From assembly GCA_963585895.1 (NCBI GenBank), contig OY757913.1, forward strand, positions 105,896,618 to 105,960,617: a stretch of DNA of 64,000 nt, written 5' to 3'. A model generated the notes under the pieces. That model had not been told where the DNA came from. It did no database searches and worked only from the letters and a program-made list of their open reading frames with translations. The stretch comes from Sepioteuthis lessoniana (lineage: Eukaryota > Mollusca > Cephalopoda > Myopsida > Loliginidae). Position numbers and translations under genes: made by a program. Below are positions 52,622-63,882 of this stretch, piece by piece (the stretch's first letter is position 1; each line of letters opens with the position of its first letter).

Positions 52622-53690
52622 CAAGAGTGAATCAAAAAGTAATGTTTTTTCTTTAGTATAGTTGCCCAGTCGGCTGGGGCTGTAGAATACACTGACTGCT
52701 TTTCTGCAGAGGGGTACGCCCCACCAACGAGTGTCATGGATATGACACTAAACAATCTGATGGTGACGTTCCAGTGATGCTGTAGCTTTGGGGAATGTAG
52801 AGTACCCCTTCATCGCTATCTCTCCCAGGTTCACTCTGGCCTTGATAGGGCCCTTATCTATGGGTTAAATACAACAAACTGCATACTCATGCTAAACTGG
52901 ATTGTTCGAATAAGAACTGTTTGACTAAACTGAATTGCTTAAATAGAATTTTTTCTGACAATTAAACTCTACTTACATTTAAACAACGAGCTTATGCTAA
53001 ACTGAATTGTTTGAAATAGAACTGACTTTGACATTGAAACTCTACTTACACTAAATTGAATTATTTAAAATAGGACTGTTTTGATATTTAACTGTGATTA
53101 AACAACATTTGTACTAATACTAAACTGAATTCGCTGAATAAGAACTGTTTTGACAATTAAACTGTGTACTCATGCTAAACTGAATTGTTTAAAATAGTGC
53201 TGACTATTTGCAACAGAATGGATTTGGCGTTAAATAACCTACAATGGTTGATATGCCATAAAAACCAACCAACCAACCAACCTTTAGTACAAGAATAATT
53301 ACTGACACAGGCACATGTATCATACATCAAAATGAAGCTGGTTTTCTGTGGATCACATCCCTACTTCTAAACATAGTTTCTCTCAAACGCAATGTTTCAC
53401 CTTCAAATGAGAGCATGTACCCTTGCTTCTAAAAATTCTGTTGACTTTTCTTTGAGCCACTTCATCTCTGCAGTTTTCACTTCCTCGTCGCTGGAATAAT
53501 ATTTGCCCCATAAACCCTCTATTATGGGACCGAAGAGATGATAGTCTAAAAAGCTATATCTGTTGAGTCTTGAGGATCCAATAAAATTGTCCTCTCGAAA
53601 GAGATGATTGTCTCCCTTGTCTTGATCCCTCCATGTGGCTGAGCATTGTCACGCAGAACGAGGATATTATCGATTGGCCAGTAATATCGT
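52622..53690 (-). mobile_element. Mariner-type transposon, truncated, split by HBT
   Basis: Inverted-repeat-like start caagagtgaatcaaaaagta at 52622, then after the HBT the minus strand reads SFILMYDTCACVS, ALERN, VHALI-like, EFLEARVHAL, VKTAEMKWLKEKSTE, GPIIEGLWGKYYSSDEEVKT, IAFLDYHLFGP and LRDNAQPHGGIKTRET. These are the catalytic and C-terminal parts of a mariner transposase (RDNAQPH and D-A-F-L-D-Y contexts). The N-terminal part and the far inverted repeat are missing. Confidence 0.8.
52659..53281 (+). mobile_element. HBT-a element inserted in the mariner
   Basis: Head gcccagtcggctggggctgt, gagtgtcatggatatgacac, body units (gcatactcatgctaaactgg and others), tail cctacaatggttgatatgcc and (AACC)n. 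Repeat ctttagta at 52651-52658 and 53282-53289. Confidence 0.88.
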
Positions 53691-55072
53691 ATTAGTATGA
53701 TTATTTACTTCTTGAAAAGAAAGGAAGCAGTATTGTAAATAGCAATTAACAGAGTTGGAGTTACGTCCCTTGTTTTCTTTTGTTTTGTGTTTTTCATTGA
53801 CTCTTCGTTAACCATTACTGCTAAATCAGTGGTCAGATGGGACAGCGGGCTTTCTTTGCATTTAACGCTGTTGCGCTAGCAAACGTTCCACTATAATGTA
53901 CCGTTTTTACTGTGTTCATGTAAATAATAAAGGGTTTTTATTATATAGATGATTAATTAGTGATCATAAAATCAGCTCTAAAATCAGGAGTGTTAATATT
54001 TTTCTGAATTATTTTTTAACTATTGATGTGATTTCCATCAATTAGTTTTTTGGGTTTTCGTTCTTTTCGTGAATTAAGACATCTAAATGTATAACTCGTG
54101 ATGTTAAGTAAAAATGGATTTTTAAAAAAAATCCTGAAATAAATTTCTAATCAATTTTAGATAAATTCTTGAAAAATAAGAATAAAAATACAATTTTCTT
54201 AATTATTTTAATCACATAAAGAACATCTGACTGGGAGCATAAAAAAATAGATTTTTTTTCTCTTCGGTGTATGCCTTTCCTCTAGGGGTAGTGTACTTTC
54301 AATATGAACAAATTAGGATTTTCCTCGTAGGCAAGTTTATTTAATTATTTATTTTTATTTATTTATTATAAATGCTCGGATTTTTAATTCATTTGAAAGC
54401 CTTTTAAATAACAATTTATTGACTTAATTTCATCGAACGATTTAAACTACTGTTGTCATTTGGTAGCGAGCGTGGCAGCGTAAATAAATAGACTTGACGG
54501 GAAGAGTTCAAATCCTGGATTATGATATGCGCATTTCGTTTCTCGCTCATACCCAAAGACAGATAACTCCAACCAATGAGATTCATTAATACTATCCTTC
54601 ACCCAACTTTCAAAATTCTCTCTTCGCCTATTGATGTTTTCTAAAAAGACTGATCATTATAACTGCAACGCAAACTCAATAATCCTCTGTGCTAAAATGA
54701 TTTGAAATTTGCGTTTCTTGCTTGTCATAATCTCGATTTTCATTCGGGCCGGCGTGCTTCCATCTTGACGAATTCCCAAGTCATACAGCTGTAAAGAGCA
54801 ACATTAGTTTTAATTACAAAACCGGTTATTTAACATTTGGATGTGAGTAAACAAAAGACTGATGTTTAATTGATTTTTGTAATGGTGTATGGCAATACAT
54901 GAAGGCATTTGACTGTGAGCCAATAAAAGAGTCATGTTGAACAGAAATGGTGTTAAATGACTTCCCCGTTTGCAAACAAAGGTATTTTCAAAAGATTATT
55001 CATGCTAGATTCAATACTCGAGACAATTTAACTGTATGCAATGATAATGAGTTAAGGCACGTTTAAAAGGGG
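53691..55072. other. Mostly unassigned 1.4 kb
   Basis: AT-rich. 54465-54540 has a weak B-box-like stretch (gggaagagttcaaatcctgg) of an old tRNA-headed SINE. 54840-55060 resembles HBT-b body units (catttgactgtgagccaata). Nothing else seen. Confidence 0.4.
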
Positions 55073-56002
55073 TTCGTTGGTTCTTTTTTTTTTTTTGCGT
55101 ATCAACCATTGTAGGTTATATAATGCCAAATCCGGTTTATACATATATATTATAAATATGATCTGTAAATGTACCTCAACGAATTTAAATAGTTTCAATT
55201 TTTTCAATGTATCCCTAACAATTTAATTAAACACCAGCCATTTGTTTACACACAGTTAAATGATCTAACAGTTCTATTTTTAACAATTCAATTTAGCAAA
55301 TGTTATTTGTTTGCACTCAGTTTAAATGATCAAGCAGTTCTATTTGACCAATAAATAGAACCCCTTCAGGTGGCATTACTCTGGCTAAGAGTGGAATTGG
55401 GCATTCCCCATTATTACTGGAGCCTCATAATCAGATTTTTAATATCATATCCAGGATATTTGTTGGTAGGTCATATAACTCTGCAGAGAGTTATTTTACA
55501 TATTCTACATATGTTATATAACATATGCCATGGATTTTCGGTTTGTTCCTAGTGACCCCGTGTGCTTTGACAAGCTGTCACGTTGTGATTAGTAAACAGC
55601 GGAGCACGATCAGGGTAGTCGGGTACAACAGGTGTGTAACCGGAAGGAGACAACATGATGAGAACAACGCGTTCAGATTTAGACAGAGTGCAGAGAATCG
55701 CAGTCGGGCGATGGACACGCAGTCAGTCAGAGGCGTCTCTGACGAACTTGCAAGGGGGTGCAAGCGTTGGAACACCCCGCCCCCGGAAGAAGACATGGAA
55801 AGAAATCCTTTCTCTAAGTATATGTCTCTCCATCTATCTCTCAACTAACAACAAAGTGTGGGTCCTTTTCGAGAATAAAATGAGAGATATATTTTTATAA
55901 AGAAGTGTTTCGTTCGTTCATTATCATTGATTATGTTCCTCGTTGTTCATAAAGACACAGCTGCGTATACAACAAATATTCTACAGCCCTAGCTGACAGG
56001 GC
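55073..56002 (-). mobile_element. HBT-b element split by an insertion
   Basis: Tail (gcgtatcaaccattgtaggt), body (ccagccatttgtttacacac, ttgtttgcactcagtttaaa), head (ccccttcaggtggcattact, ctggagcctcataatcagat), interrupted at 55510 and resumed at 55976 (attctacagccctagctgac). Confidence 0.75.
55510..55975. mobile_element. Fossil LTR-like insertion, GC-rich
   Basis: 466 bp between two copies of atattctaca (55500-55509 and 55976-55985), dividing an HBT head cleanly. It begins next to a perfect 20-bp palindrome (catatgttatataacatatg) and ends gtatacaacaa, with ttcctcgttgttcataaaga shortly before, similar to the ends of 57113-57451 and 62981-63180. Probably a solo LTR; the long flanking duplication is unusual for that class. 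Open frames inside have no domain. Confidence 0.4.
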
Positions 56003-56039
56003 TATGTTTAAGAATGTCATCAAGAAGCTATGCGTTTTC

Positions 56040-56128
56040 TAATTCTGTTTAATATGTATGTACAAGATTTGGCCCTAGATAGCCTACAAGGGTTGACAGG
56101 CCATAAAACCAACTAGCCAACGAACCAC
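56040..56128 (+). repeat. HBT/SINE-C tail fragment
   Basis: gatttggccctagatagcct, acaagggttgacaggccata and an A/C-rich end. Confidence 0.55.
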
Positions 56129-56499
56129 ATTTTTTGTGATGGCAGACAACATCAGATGTTTAATGAATAAATTATCATTGTTAACGTGTGAGGTTAGCTG
56201 TTTCTGTTTTGTCCTTATAAGTTTGCAACACCGGATCTTCCTGAGTTAGCTTTTATTGGTGAAAAAGTTGGAGACAATAGCCTTAGAGAAAGGCATGATC
56301 CCTCGACCTATTGGTAAATAAAAGGGTAGAGAAGGTTCTCTTGCTTTGGTTTGACACTCACTCTGTGAGAAAAAATGCGCCATTCCAACCAATAGAGTTT
56401 TGCGTAATAATTGACCGAGAGTCACATCCTACTTATGGTAGACTTGTTGAGTCAATACCAGTTGATAAGAAAGACGTGTGCTTTTAGTATTATTTTATT
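56129..56499. other. Weak SINE-B-like remnant
   Basis: 56310-56455 has gggtagagaaggttctctt, tgactctgtgagaaa and taattgaccgagagtcacat in the order of the SINE-B 3' half. Very decayed. Confidence 0.3.
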
Positions 56500-56815
56500 T
56501 TCATTATCATCAAAGCTTGTTGACTTTCTAAATTCCATTGATCCTCAATTTCTCTCAGCATCCGCGCATATCTCTTGGTAAGTCATCTAGATGGCTTCTA
56601 GTGTTTGCACAGTATTTGCTAATCATTTTTCTGTTTAGCTAAAACTTAAGTGTCAATGAATAGGAATCCATAGAATAACATCGCTTGTAAGTTCGTCCTT
56701 ACTTCTCACGCAGGTTCCCGCCTGTCTCCTTCGTCCTACTCGGATGATTGATAAGATGAAGGGTAAGGAGCCATACAGCAGCTGTTTTAAAAGTCATCTT
56801 TCAGTTTAAAAGGAG
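56500..56815 (-). mobile_element. Old RTE fragment
   Basis: Landmarks on the plus strand (gaatccatagaataacatcg, gtaagttcgtccttacttct, cgtcctactcggatgattga) follow the RTE order on the minus strand. Heavily decayed. Confidence 0.5.
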
Positions 56816-57112
56816 TTTTATTGCTAGACCCAGCCAGAAATTAGGTCCCTGTTTCAAAGAGATATTTTACGTGTAGATTTTCAAAATGTTATAAATAAAG
56901 CCTTCAATATTTTTGTAATATACTGACTTAGCCGGTGACAGGGTGCCGTGGATGAAATTAGCAGATTCAATGCAGTCGCAAAATAACATCAACAACGTGG
57001 TTTCACAAAAAAGATAAAAATAAAGAGGGAAAGTAATTATTGCCTTTGGAGTGAGTGACAGATATTTCCGTTTGCAGATAAGATCAACAAATTACCAAAC
57101 AAAAAGGAAGTA
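56816..57112. other. No feature seen
   Basis: Unassigned. Confidence 0.4.
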
Positions 57113-57451
57113 TGTAAGTTCCAATAACCAGCCATAAACAGAAAATACGTGGGCAAAGAGGCATGTTCATATTTTTGCGTAAGAGTTGAAAGAATAAAAG
57201 GTCTGTCATTTTGGACTTAGGGAGAGACCCACTGGTCACTCAAGCAAACATGTCAGCTCCCCCGTGTGTTTTCCCCGGCCGTCGCTCTAATACACACAAA
57301 GGGTCCCCAACACAGAAGAAAGATATGTGCGACTCTCTCTGACAGAATTCCTTCTTTACACAAGCGTCGCCGTCGAAAAGTAAAAATATAAATTATATTT
57401 TTATATATCTATGTGGTCTTCGTTGCTTGTCCAGCGGTACGATATACGACA
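57113..57451 (+). mobile_element. Candidate fossil solo LTR
   Basis: Starts tgtaagttcc and ends near tatacgaca. It shares start (tgtaagttcc), GC-rich centre and end (cttcgttgcttgtc..., tatac-acac) with 62981-63180. No clear flanking duplication. Class inferred. Confidence 0.35.
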
Positions 57452-57736
57452 CTTTCAGAGTCTTTTTCCTTGTGGATCTGTGCATTATTTTTTAATATTA
57501 ATTAGATCTCTTGTTTATAAAAACTACTGATTTTCGAGAAAGAAAGACTAAGAATTATAAACTTGTTTCTTGGAGAAACTGTAGCATGCTCTTGCACTAT
57601 GTTTTTGAGATCATTTCAACGGAGAAATGTGTTTTTTTCTACACATGCAGTCACCCATATAAACAATACCTCAGTAGCATATTTTCACAGTTTACGCTAT
57701 GTTAACATTTATAGCACGGATAAATATACGAGTGAA

Positions 57737-57757
57737 TATTATATATATATATATATG

Positions 57758-57789
<32 letters not shown>

Positions 57790-57895
57790 AATATCATATA
57801 TATGTCTGTGGGTGTGTGTATATATATGTGTGTCTGAATATTATATCTATCTATCCATCAATCCTTATATATATATGTATATATATATATATGCT
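57737..57895. repeat. (TA)n(GT)n and (TA)n microsatellites
   Basis: 57737-57790 and scattered TA/TG blocks to 57895. Confidence 0.9.
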
Positions 57896-58059
57896 CGAGT
57901 AATGAATGACTTCATATTACGCACGAACATTAATTTTTAACTATAAAAAAGGCTTTTTTTCACATATTGGGGGGAATGAACGATTCCAAACTTTTGGCTA
58001 TGCTAACATACAAAAATGTTTCTTACACATCCAGTGACATAAAAAGAAACCATTTAAAC

Positions 58060-58251
58060 ATTTATTAATTTGCAAATGCTGAACTAATTTGATAAAAATG
58101 ACAGAAATTCACATCCCCAAGTTCTATACACAAATAAAAGCGATAAGAAAATGTTAAATCCATAATTACAACTGATTGTATTTTGATATATTTTTGTTTG
58201 ATTTGTTTTTATGGCATATCAACCATTGTTGGTTATTTAGTAGCAAATCCG

Positions 58252-58307
<56 letters not shown>

Positions 58308-58640
58308 AAACGCATAGTTTGTCGATAACAATTTTAAACGTGCTAGAGCTCATGCTTATTTACAAATACTGAATTAATGTGGTTAAGATCAACGTCCATA
58401 ATTTCTATACACAAATAAAATTTAAAGAAAATGTTAAATCCATTATTACTAATGATTGTTTTTAGATATATTTTTGCTTGATTTATTTTTATGGCATATC
58501 AACCAGTGTTGGTTATTTAGTTGGAAATCAACTTTATTCAAATGTATCATTTTTAAACGTATAGTTTGTAGATAAGAATTTTAAACGAGCTACAGCTCAT
58601 TTGGTTTACATACATTTAAATAGTTACATATATGATTTGT
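58060..58640 (-). repeat. Tandem duplication of about 290 bp containing HBT tail
   Basis: Two co-linear halves: ttctatacacaaataaaa, aaatgttaaatccat, atggcatatcaacca, ttggttatttag and acg(c/t)atagtttgt-gataa appear at about 58118-58330 and again at 58395-58580. The first half also holds (TA)n at 58256-58302. It carries the HBT-b tail on the minus strand. Confidence 0.7.
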
Positions 58641-59529
58641 AAGTCAATAGTTTGTTGATAATATTAGCTTTAAATGAGTCTATATTAATATGCTTACGCA
58701 TGTGGGGGTTGTATGTAATTTGGTTATTTTAGTGGAAATGCATCCGTATTTTACAGGTATTGCTCCCAATATTATTTCCTTCACAAATACAACACAAAAC
58801 TTTACAATCGCCTAAAAGAAACGGAATAGAACACCACGAACATTAAACAAAAAACAATTTAATATGCATATAACAGAATATGAAAACAAATAAAATACAT
58901 GATGTGTAAATGGCCTTTTGGAAAATAAAGTTTGGCAAGAAGAAAATAAATTTGTTTAAAGGTATGTGTATGTTCATGTAAACGGAGTCCATAAATAAGT
59001 CGTTCTTACTTACATTAAGTTCATATTGGGTTTTATGATTGTGGCGACAGCGTGTCGCGTTGATGAAAGAAAGTTTGTCGGATTTTTGCTTTGAACGTGA
59101 TTCATGGCCATCTGTAGCTAGGTCATGAACTTTGGCTGCAGTGAAAAGGTATTTGCCGGACAGAGTATCGGCTACTGCTTTAATGACTTAATGGCTAGGC
59201 TTGTGGTTTAGTCTTAGTGAATGGCTCCCTAACTCTGAGTTATTTATACCGTAATAGTGGATCAAAGAATCGTCCTAAAATTTTGGCGCGTAGACATTTA
59301 TTGACCCATCAGATTTGTATTTTACTATTTTATTTTCGAGCCTAAATATTTTCTCTTAGTTGAGTTCCGATCCTATTTTTCTAGAATGTTCTATTCTATG
59401 TTTTTAGCTGATTGGTTGAAAAATATAAAAATGTAACTTAAATGCTAATGCAGTTTTGATCCTAAATTTCTAGAATGTTCTTAAGTATATTTTTATTGCT
59501 TATTTTTAAGACTAGAAAAAATGTGTATC
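58641..59529. other. No feature recognised
   Basis: 59030-59290 is less AT-rich, but I cannot assign it. Confidence 0.4.
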
Positions 59530-59578
59530 CATTACGTACAAGTATTACTTTTGTTTGCATATAGTTAAATTGTTCCAA

Positions 59579-59840
59579 CCGGATATTGGCCTAGGGGTTA
59601 GAGTGTTCGCCAATGGCCCAGGAGACCTGGGTTCAATCCCAGGTCGAGTCATACCAAAGACTCAAAAAATGGTACTTGATGCCTCCTTGCTTAACACTCA
59701 GCATTATAAGGTACGGATCAAGGGTAAAGTAGAGCAATCCAGGGAAGGAGTAGCGCCCTCCCCTACACATTGGTGTAGTAGCTATCGAAAAGGGAGCCTT
59801 CGGTTTACCCTCGACAATGGTCGCCAACTTTACTTTACTT
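59579..59840 (+). repeat. SINE-A reference copy with perfect 14-bp TSD
   Basis: ccggatattggcctaggggt start, B box gggttcaatcccaggtcgag, body, ctttactttactt end; 262 bp. Perfect ttaaattgttccaa at 59565-59578 and 59841-59854. It defines both ends of the family and is little diverged. Confidence 0.93.
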
Positions 59841-59879
59841 TTAAATTGTTCCAAATATTCGAACACGAATGTAATATAA

Positions 59880-60394
59880 TGGACGAGGGAATTCGCTTTT
59901 TATATCTTGCCTTTCGGTTTAGTTAGGCTGAGAACCTTTCGTTTAGCGCATAGGTTTGTTAGGTGCAAACATGAGCGCAGGAGTTCACACGCGCGCGGAG
60001 CGGACGTGCCATTCAGAGATGTCACAATAAAAATCCCAGATAGAAAATATGACCAGGGAGATGTGAATGATGTCACGCACCCGAAGCGTGGGCTGATATT
60101 TGAGAAAAGTCAGTTAGTTGAGATTGAGACCTGGGCGGGGCCAGACGAATTTGTGCGCTACGGGTGCCGCGTGTTAGTGGGGTTGAGAGCTGATGATGTA
60201 AAGCAGTCAGCATAGAAGGATTGTATCTCTCTCCTTATGTCGAAAAACCTTTTAACTCCAAGGTAATAAAAAAGTTTCGTACCTGAACTAAGAAGCCGTA
60301 AGTGTTTTTCGTGTTTCGGGATTCCTGTGTTATGTATATATGAGTTATGAACATTCTATGTACATTTCTCATATTCATATCTGGCTATGTAACA
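59880..60394 (+). mobile_element. Fossil solo LTR with 4-bp TSD
   Basis: 515 bp from tgtaatataa to ctatgtaaca, with cgaa on each side (59876-59879, 60395-60398) within a continuous HBT body. Contains a tttttatatc TATA-like site near 59898 and an aataaa near 60266, typical LTR parts, and is markedly richer in CpG than its flanks. Gypsy-like by its duplication size. The 102-codon frame (59907-60215) has no recognised domain and I treat it as incidental. Confidence 0.65.
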
Positions 60395-60510
60395 CGAATA
60401 GTTCTATTTAGTATCAATTATTTAGTTGCACTCTTTTACCTTGTTTAAAATGTTACTCTCTAACATTAATAGTTTATTTGCATACACTTAAATGGTTTCA
60501 AACCTTATAA

Positions 60511-60762
60511 TGGGATACTTGGCATAATGGTTTGAGTATTCGCCAATAGCCCGGGAGACCTGGGTTCAATCCCAGGTCGAGTCATACCAAAGACTCAAAA
60601 AACGGTACTTGAAGCGACCTTGCCTAACACTCAGCATTATAAGGTAAGTGGAGAAATCCCTGGAAAGGAGTAGCGCCCTCCCCTTCACCTTGGTGTAGTA
60701 GCTATCGAAAGGGAAGCCTTCGAGTCACCCTCGACTACAATCGCCAACTTTACGTTTACTTA
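60511..60762 (+). repeat. SINE-A copy in HBT body
   Basis: gggatacttggcataatggt head, gggttcaatcccaggtcgag B box, small deletion in the body (cattataaggtaagtgg), and gccaactttacgtttactt end. Confidence 0.85.
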
Positions 60763-61180
60763 CTAGGATTACTAATCAGCACTAATAATTCCATTCAACA
60801 CTTCTCATTCCTTAGCACATCGTTAAAATGTTCCAAGTATTGCTATGTATATTTACCAACTCATTTAAACACCAGTCATTTGTTTACACACAATAAAATG
60901 GTCAAATATTCTATTTCTAACAATTTGATTAAACATAAGAAATTCGGATGCACACAGTTTAAATGTCACGCTGTTGTATTTGAACCATAGACTGAATCCT
61001 ATCAGATGCTATCACATCAGATTGCAATGGCAATGAAGGAGTATTCTACAATTCCCCAAAGCTCCAAGGCTGGAGCCTCGCAATCAGATGGTTTAATGAC
61101 ATATTCAGGACACTCACTAGAAGAAGTCTTACTCCTTTCAGAAATGCAGTCGGTGTATTCTACAGCCCCATCCGACTGGT

Positions 61181-61684
61181 CTCGATATACTTTGGTTCAC
61201 ATGCAATGAATCATTTTTGTCATTGCATAAATAGTTACTAAACTCAACATGATAATGGGAATTCGTTCTCAGGATCGAACCCTAGGAAGTTACGGTCATA
61301 ATCAAAATTATCAAAGTACAAATGAAAGAAATTACTTGCCGCCATCGAGCTTTGTTCGTGAAATCGATGTTTACACTGGTTCTAAATTTTGATGGACGCC
61401 CCACAAGCTGGTCAGGTAACAAGTTAATGATATGCAACACAATTTTTATTGATCGGTAAAGATAATATATGTGTACACTATTATATAAAATTTGGAGAAC
61501 TCCGAAAATACCAAACAAATAAAAACATGTCAACTCAGTACGCGTACACCACATGCACTGGTGCCGCAAGAATTAATAGTCACCATGGAATTGACAGTTT
61601 AACAATGTTATATACGGATTTTCAAATACTACCCCGAAGTCAAGATAATGAATTTTATCTCTGAATTAAAAACTGTTTAGTTGA
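61181..61684. other. No feature seen
   Basis: Overlapping short frames (61282-61664) without domains. Unassigned. Confidence 0.4.
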
Positions 61685-61775
61685 AAGAATATTCTGAATT
61701 TAAACCAGTTGAACTTCAAAAAATTGACCTTGTATTGCATTCAACTTGAAGCGGAGAGATTGGAGATATATATAT
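61685..61775 (+). repeat. SINE-B 3' remnant
   Basis: attctgaatttaaaccagtt, gaacttcaaaaaattgacct, tgaagcggagagattgg: the 3' end of SINE-B, decayed. A short (TA)n follows. Confidence 0.5.
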
Positions 61776-62639
61776 ATATCACTGCGTCAGTATCTTTTTA
61801 TCCAGCTGTTTGCCCCCCCCCCATTTTGGTACTTTTAAGAAGATGCAACATGTCGTGAGTGAGCAATTGACGTTAATGTCTGTTAAAAACTTTTAGCACT
61901 GTTTCCACGAGTAGACAGAATGTTATCGATGGTATGCAACTTCTGAAGGAAAGATTTTTCAAAGAGTCTAAGTTTCTTTGAAAAAAAGGTTTATAATGGA
62001 AAATTTCTTTATAGAATTTGACATATCTCTTAACCAATTTTATACTGTTTTCCATCTGAGGTGAATAGATTTTTTTTTAAATTAAAAAAAGTAAGTTCAA
62101 AAGTGCGGAAGTTCCCAGAAGTCCCTGACAGAAAGTTGGAACTACGCATGCCTAAAAACAGACCTAAGAGCACGAAAACGAAACTCGTTCTCTTTCAGCA
62201 CTGACCGTTGGATTGGAAGGACATGTTTTCAGCTGCTGCTGATGAGGAAACCATGTGCCGACTAAGCAGCAGACTGGTTCACTATTCCAGTGGTAGCAGC
62301 CGATATTAAAAGCATGAAATGGACTTATCAAGCCACAACTAAAAATACCAAATTTTGTCACAGCTCCGAAAAGGACTAGTGAATTTCAACGCCTGATTTG
62401 GGAGAAACGATGGTTCTAAAATAGTCCAAGAAGACATTCCTCGCTACAGAATAGCTGTGCGAAAATCCAAATGAAATAAATTTGAAATCGAATGGATAAA
62501 TTCTCTTTCCACCTCTTTCCTTTCTTCCTTTGCAGCCTTCACTGAGAAGGAGACTCAAGAGAATTAATATGTAGTAAGAAAAATCTAAGGAATTCAGATA
62601 TCATATAAAACAACGGTCAAATATTCTATTGTAATATAT
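61776..62639. other. No feature seen
   Basis: Unassigned; C9 run near 61815. Confidence 0.4.
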
Positions 62640-62900
62640 TAACGCGACCTGTGTGTGTGAATACGGCGGATATTGTTGACAGATAGATTGATAAGACCGG
62701 CGTGAACACTGAAATGTCATCATGTCCACAGGTGCTGTGAATGGGGTGGACGTTGAAACAGGTGCATCCAGTCGAAGATATCGGAATATAACCTTGACCT
62801 GTGGATGTGGTTGAATTCGGTGATAGTGGCAGATGCATACGCCCACAGAACCGGGCTTAGGCAAATAGCCAATGGGAAGCAGACAACATAACCAATCAAA
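62640..62900 (-). mobile_element. Fossil fragment related to the 2797 LTR family
   Basis: The reverse strand reads gaattcaaccacatccac, gatatcttcgactggatgca and cacctgt in the same order as 3155-3225 and 12375-12440. A diverged partial copy without ends. Confidence 0.5.
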
Positions 62901-62980
62901 AGCAAGAAAGTCAGACGTGAGCATAACCATGCTTAACGAAAAAGAGGAATTGCTGCAGGTCCCGTGAGAGTTGTAGACTA

Positions 62981-63180
62981 TGTAAGTTCCCGAATTTCGG
63001 CTAACGTCAGTTGTTCACTGGCTCTTCCGTCTCCCGACAATTCCTCCATGGGTGCGAACTCTCTGCGATTGCTTTTCTTCTCCACACACGTATCATCGCC
63101 AAAAATTAAAATATAATCTTATATCTTTATATACATACGTGTTCCTCATTGTTAATAACGACACAGTATATTATACAACA
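62981..63180 (+). mobile_element. Candidate fossil solo LTR
   Basis: Starts tgtaagttcc, ends tatacaaca. A short repeat acta lies at both edges, overlapping the last base at the right. Shares ends with 57113-57451 and the right end with 55510-55975 (gttcct-gttgtt-ata-gacacag). Confidence 0.4.
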
Positions 63181-63224
63181 CTATAATCCAATACTTCTCC
63201 ATATCTTAATGATAGGATTTTATT

Positions 63225-63300
63225 TGGCATGGTGGCTAACGGGCTGGATTGCGACATTGTAGTCAGTGAGTTTGAACACCAGCTGTACAAGAACGCTTCA
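63225..63300 (+). repeat. SINE-C head fragment
   Basis: tggcatggtggctaacgggc, ggattgcgacattgtagtca, gtgagtttgaacaccagctg. Confidence 0.6.
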
Positions 63301-63454
63301 CTCCTAGTGCATAAGTTTGATTTGTTTTGATCAGTTTGTTTAATGGCATATCATGTCCTCATGGGAAAGATCATGCTGAAATTTTATTTGTTAATATTTA
63401 ATTGCAAGAATTACATTTTCAAGAATCCATTGTATTTTAATTATTTTTTTAATT

Positions 63455-63640
63455 GTCTTTCATCATTTGCATGCACATATTTGTATGGTTTCAAGTATTC
63501 CTATCCGATACTAATAGTTCATACACCATTATATATGGTTTCAAATATCCCTATTTAATGCTGATAATTTTTATACAATAACACATGGCATTGAATATCC
63601 CTATCAAATACTATTAAGTTATATAAAATTATATAAGGTA
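63455..63640 (-). repeat. HBT-b body array, about three units
   Basis: atggtttcaagtattcctat, atggtttcaaatatccctat and atggcattgaatatccctat at about 63485, 63536 and 63583: three units of about 50 bp on the minus strand. Confidence 0.65.
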
Positions 63641-63644
63641 TCGA

Positions 63645-63882
63645 TTTTGTTTTTTGTTTGATAGCGTATCAACCTTAATGGGTTGTTTAATAGCAAAACC
63701 ATCCTCATATAAGAACAGTAGTGATACTATTTAACCCATAGAATGAGGGATAATATGGTCATTCCTTTACAAATGTATTCACTCAAAGCAGAGCATAATA
63801 GCGCCACTGGAGTTCGAACTCACATTTTTCGAGACCACAGTCCAGCTCTTTAGCCATTACATCATGGGCACTTCGATAACAG
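63645..63882 (-). repeat. SINE-C copy
   Basis: gatagcgtatcaaccttaat tail, actatttaacccatagaatg core, ctggagttcgaactcacatt, head to catcatgggcacttc. Confidence 0.75.

Larger units (their letters stand above)
59530..61180 (-). mobile_element. HBT-b element interrupted three times
   Basis: Body fragments at 59530-59578, 59841-59879, 60395-60510 and 60763-60985, head from 60985 (cctatcagatgctatcacat, ccaaggctggagcctcgcaa) to tccgactgg at 61179. Insertions: SINE-A, a solo LTR, and a second SINE-A. Confidence 0.75.

Noticed and set aside
59585-59660. Possible tRNA gene (A and B boxes)
   Set aside because: No cloverleaf with anticodon arm could be drawn; the sequence recurs as the head of SINE-A with TSDs. 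The same applies to SINE-B, C and D heads.
59907-60215. 102-codon open frame as a host gene
   Set aside because: It lies in a solo LTR bounded by cgaa duplications, in GC-rich sequence where stops are rare, with no domain recognised.
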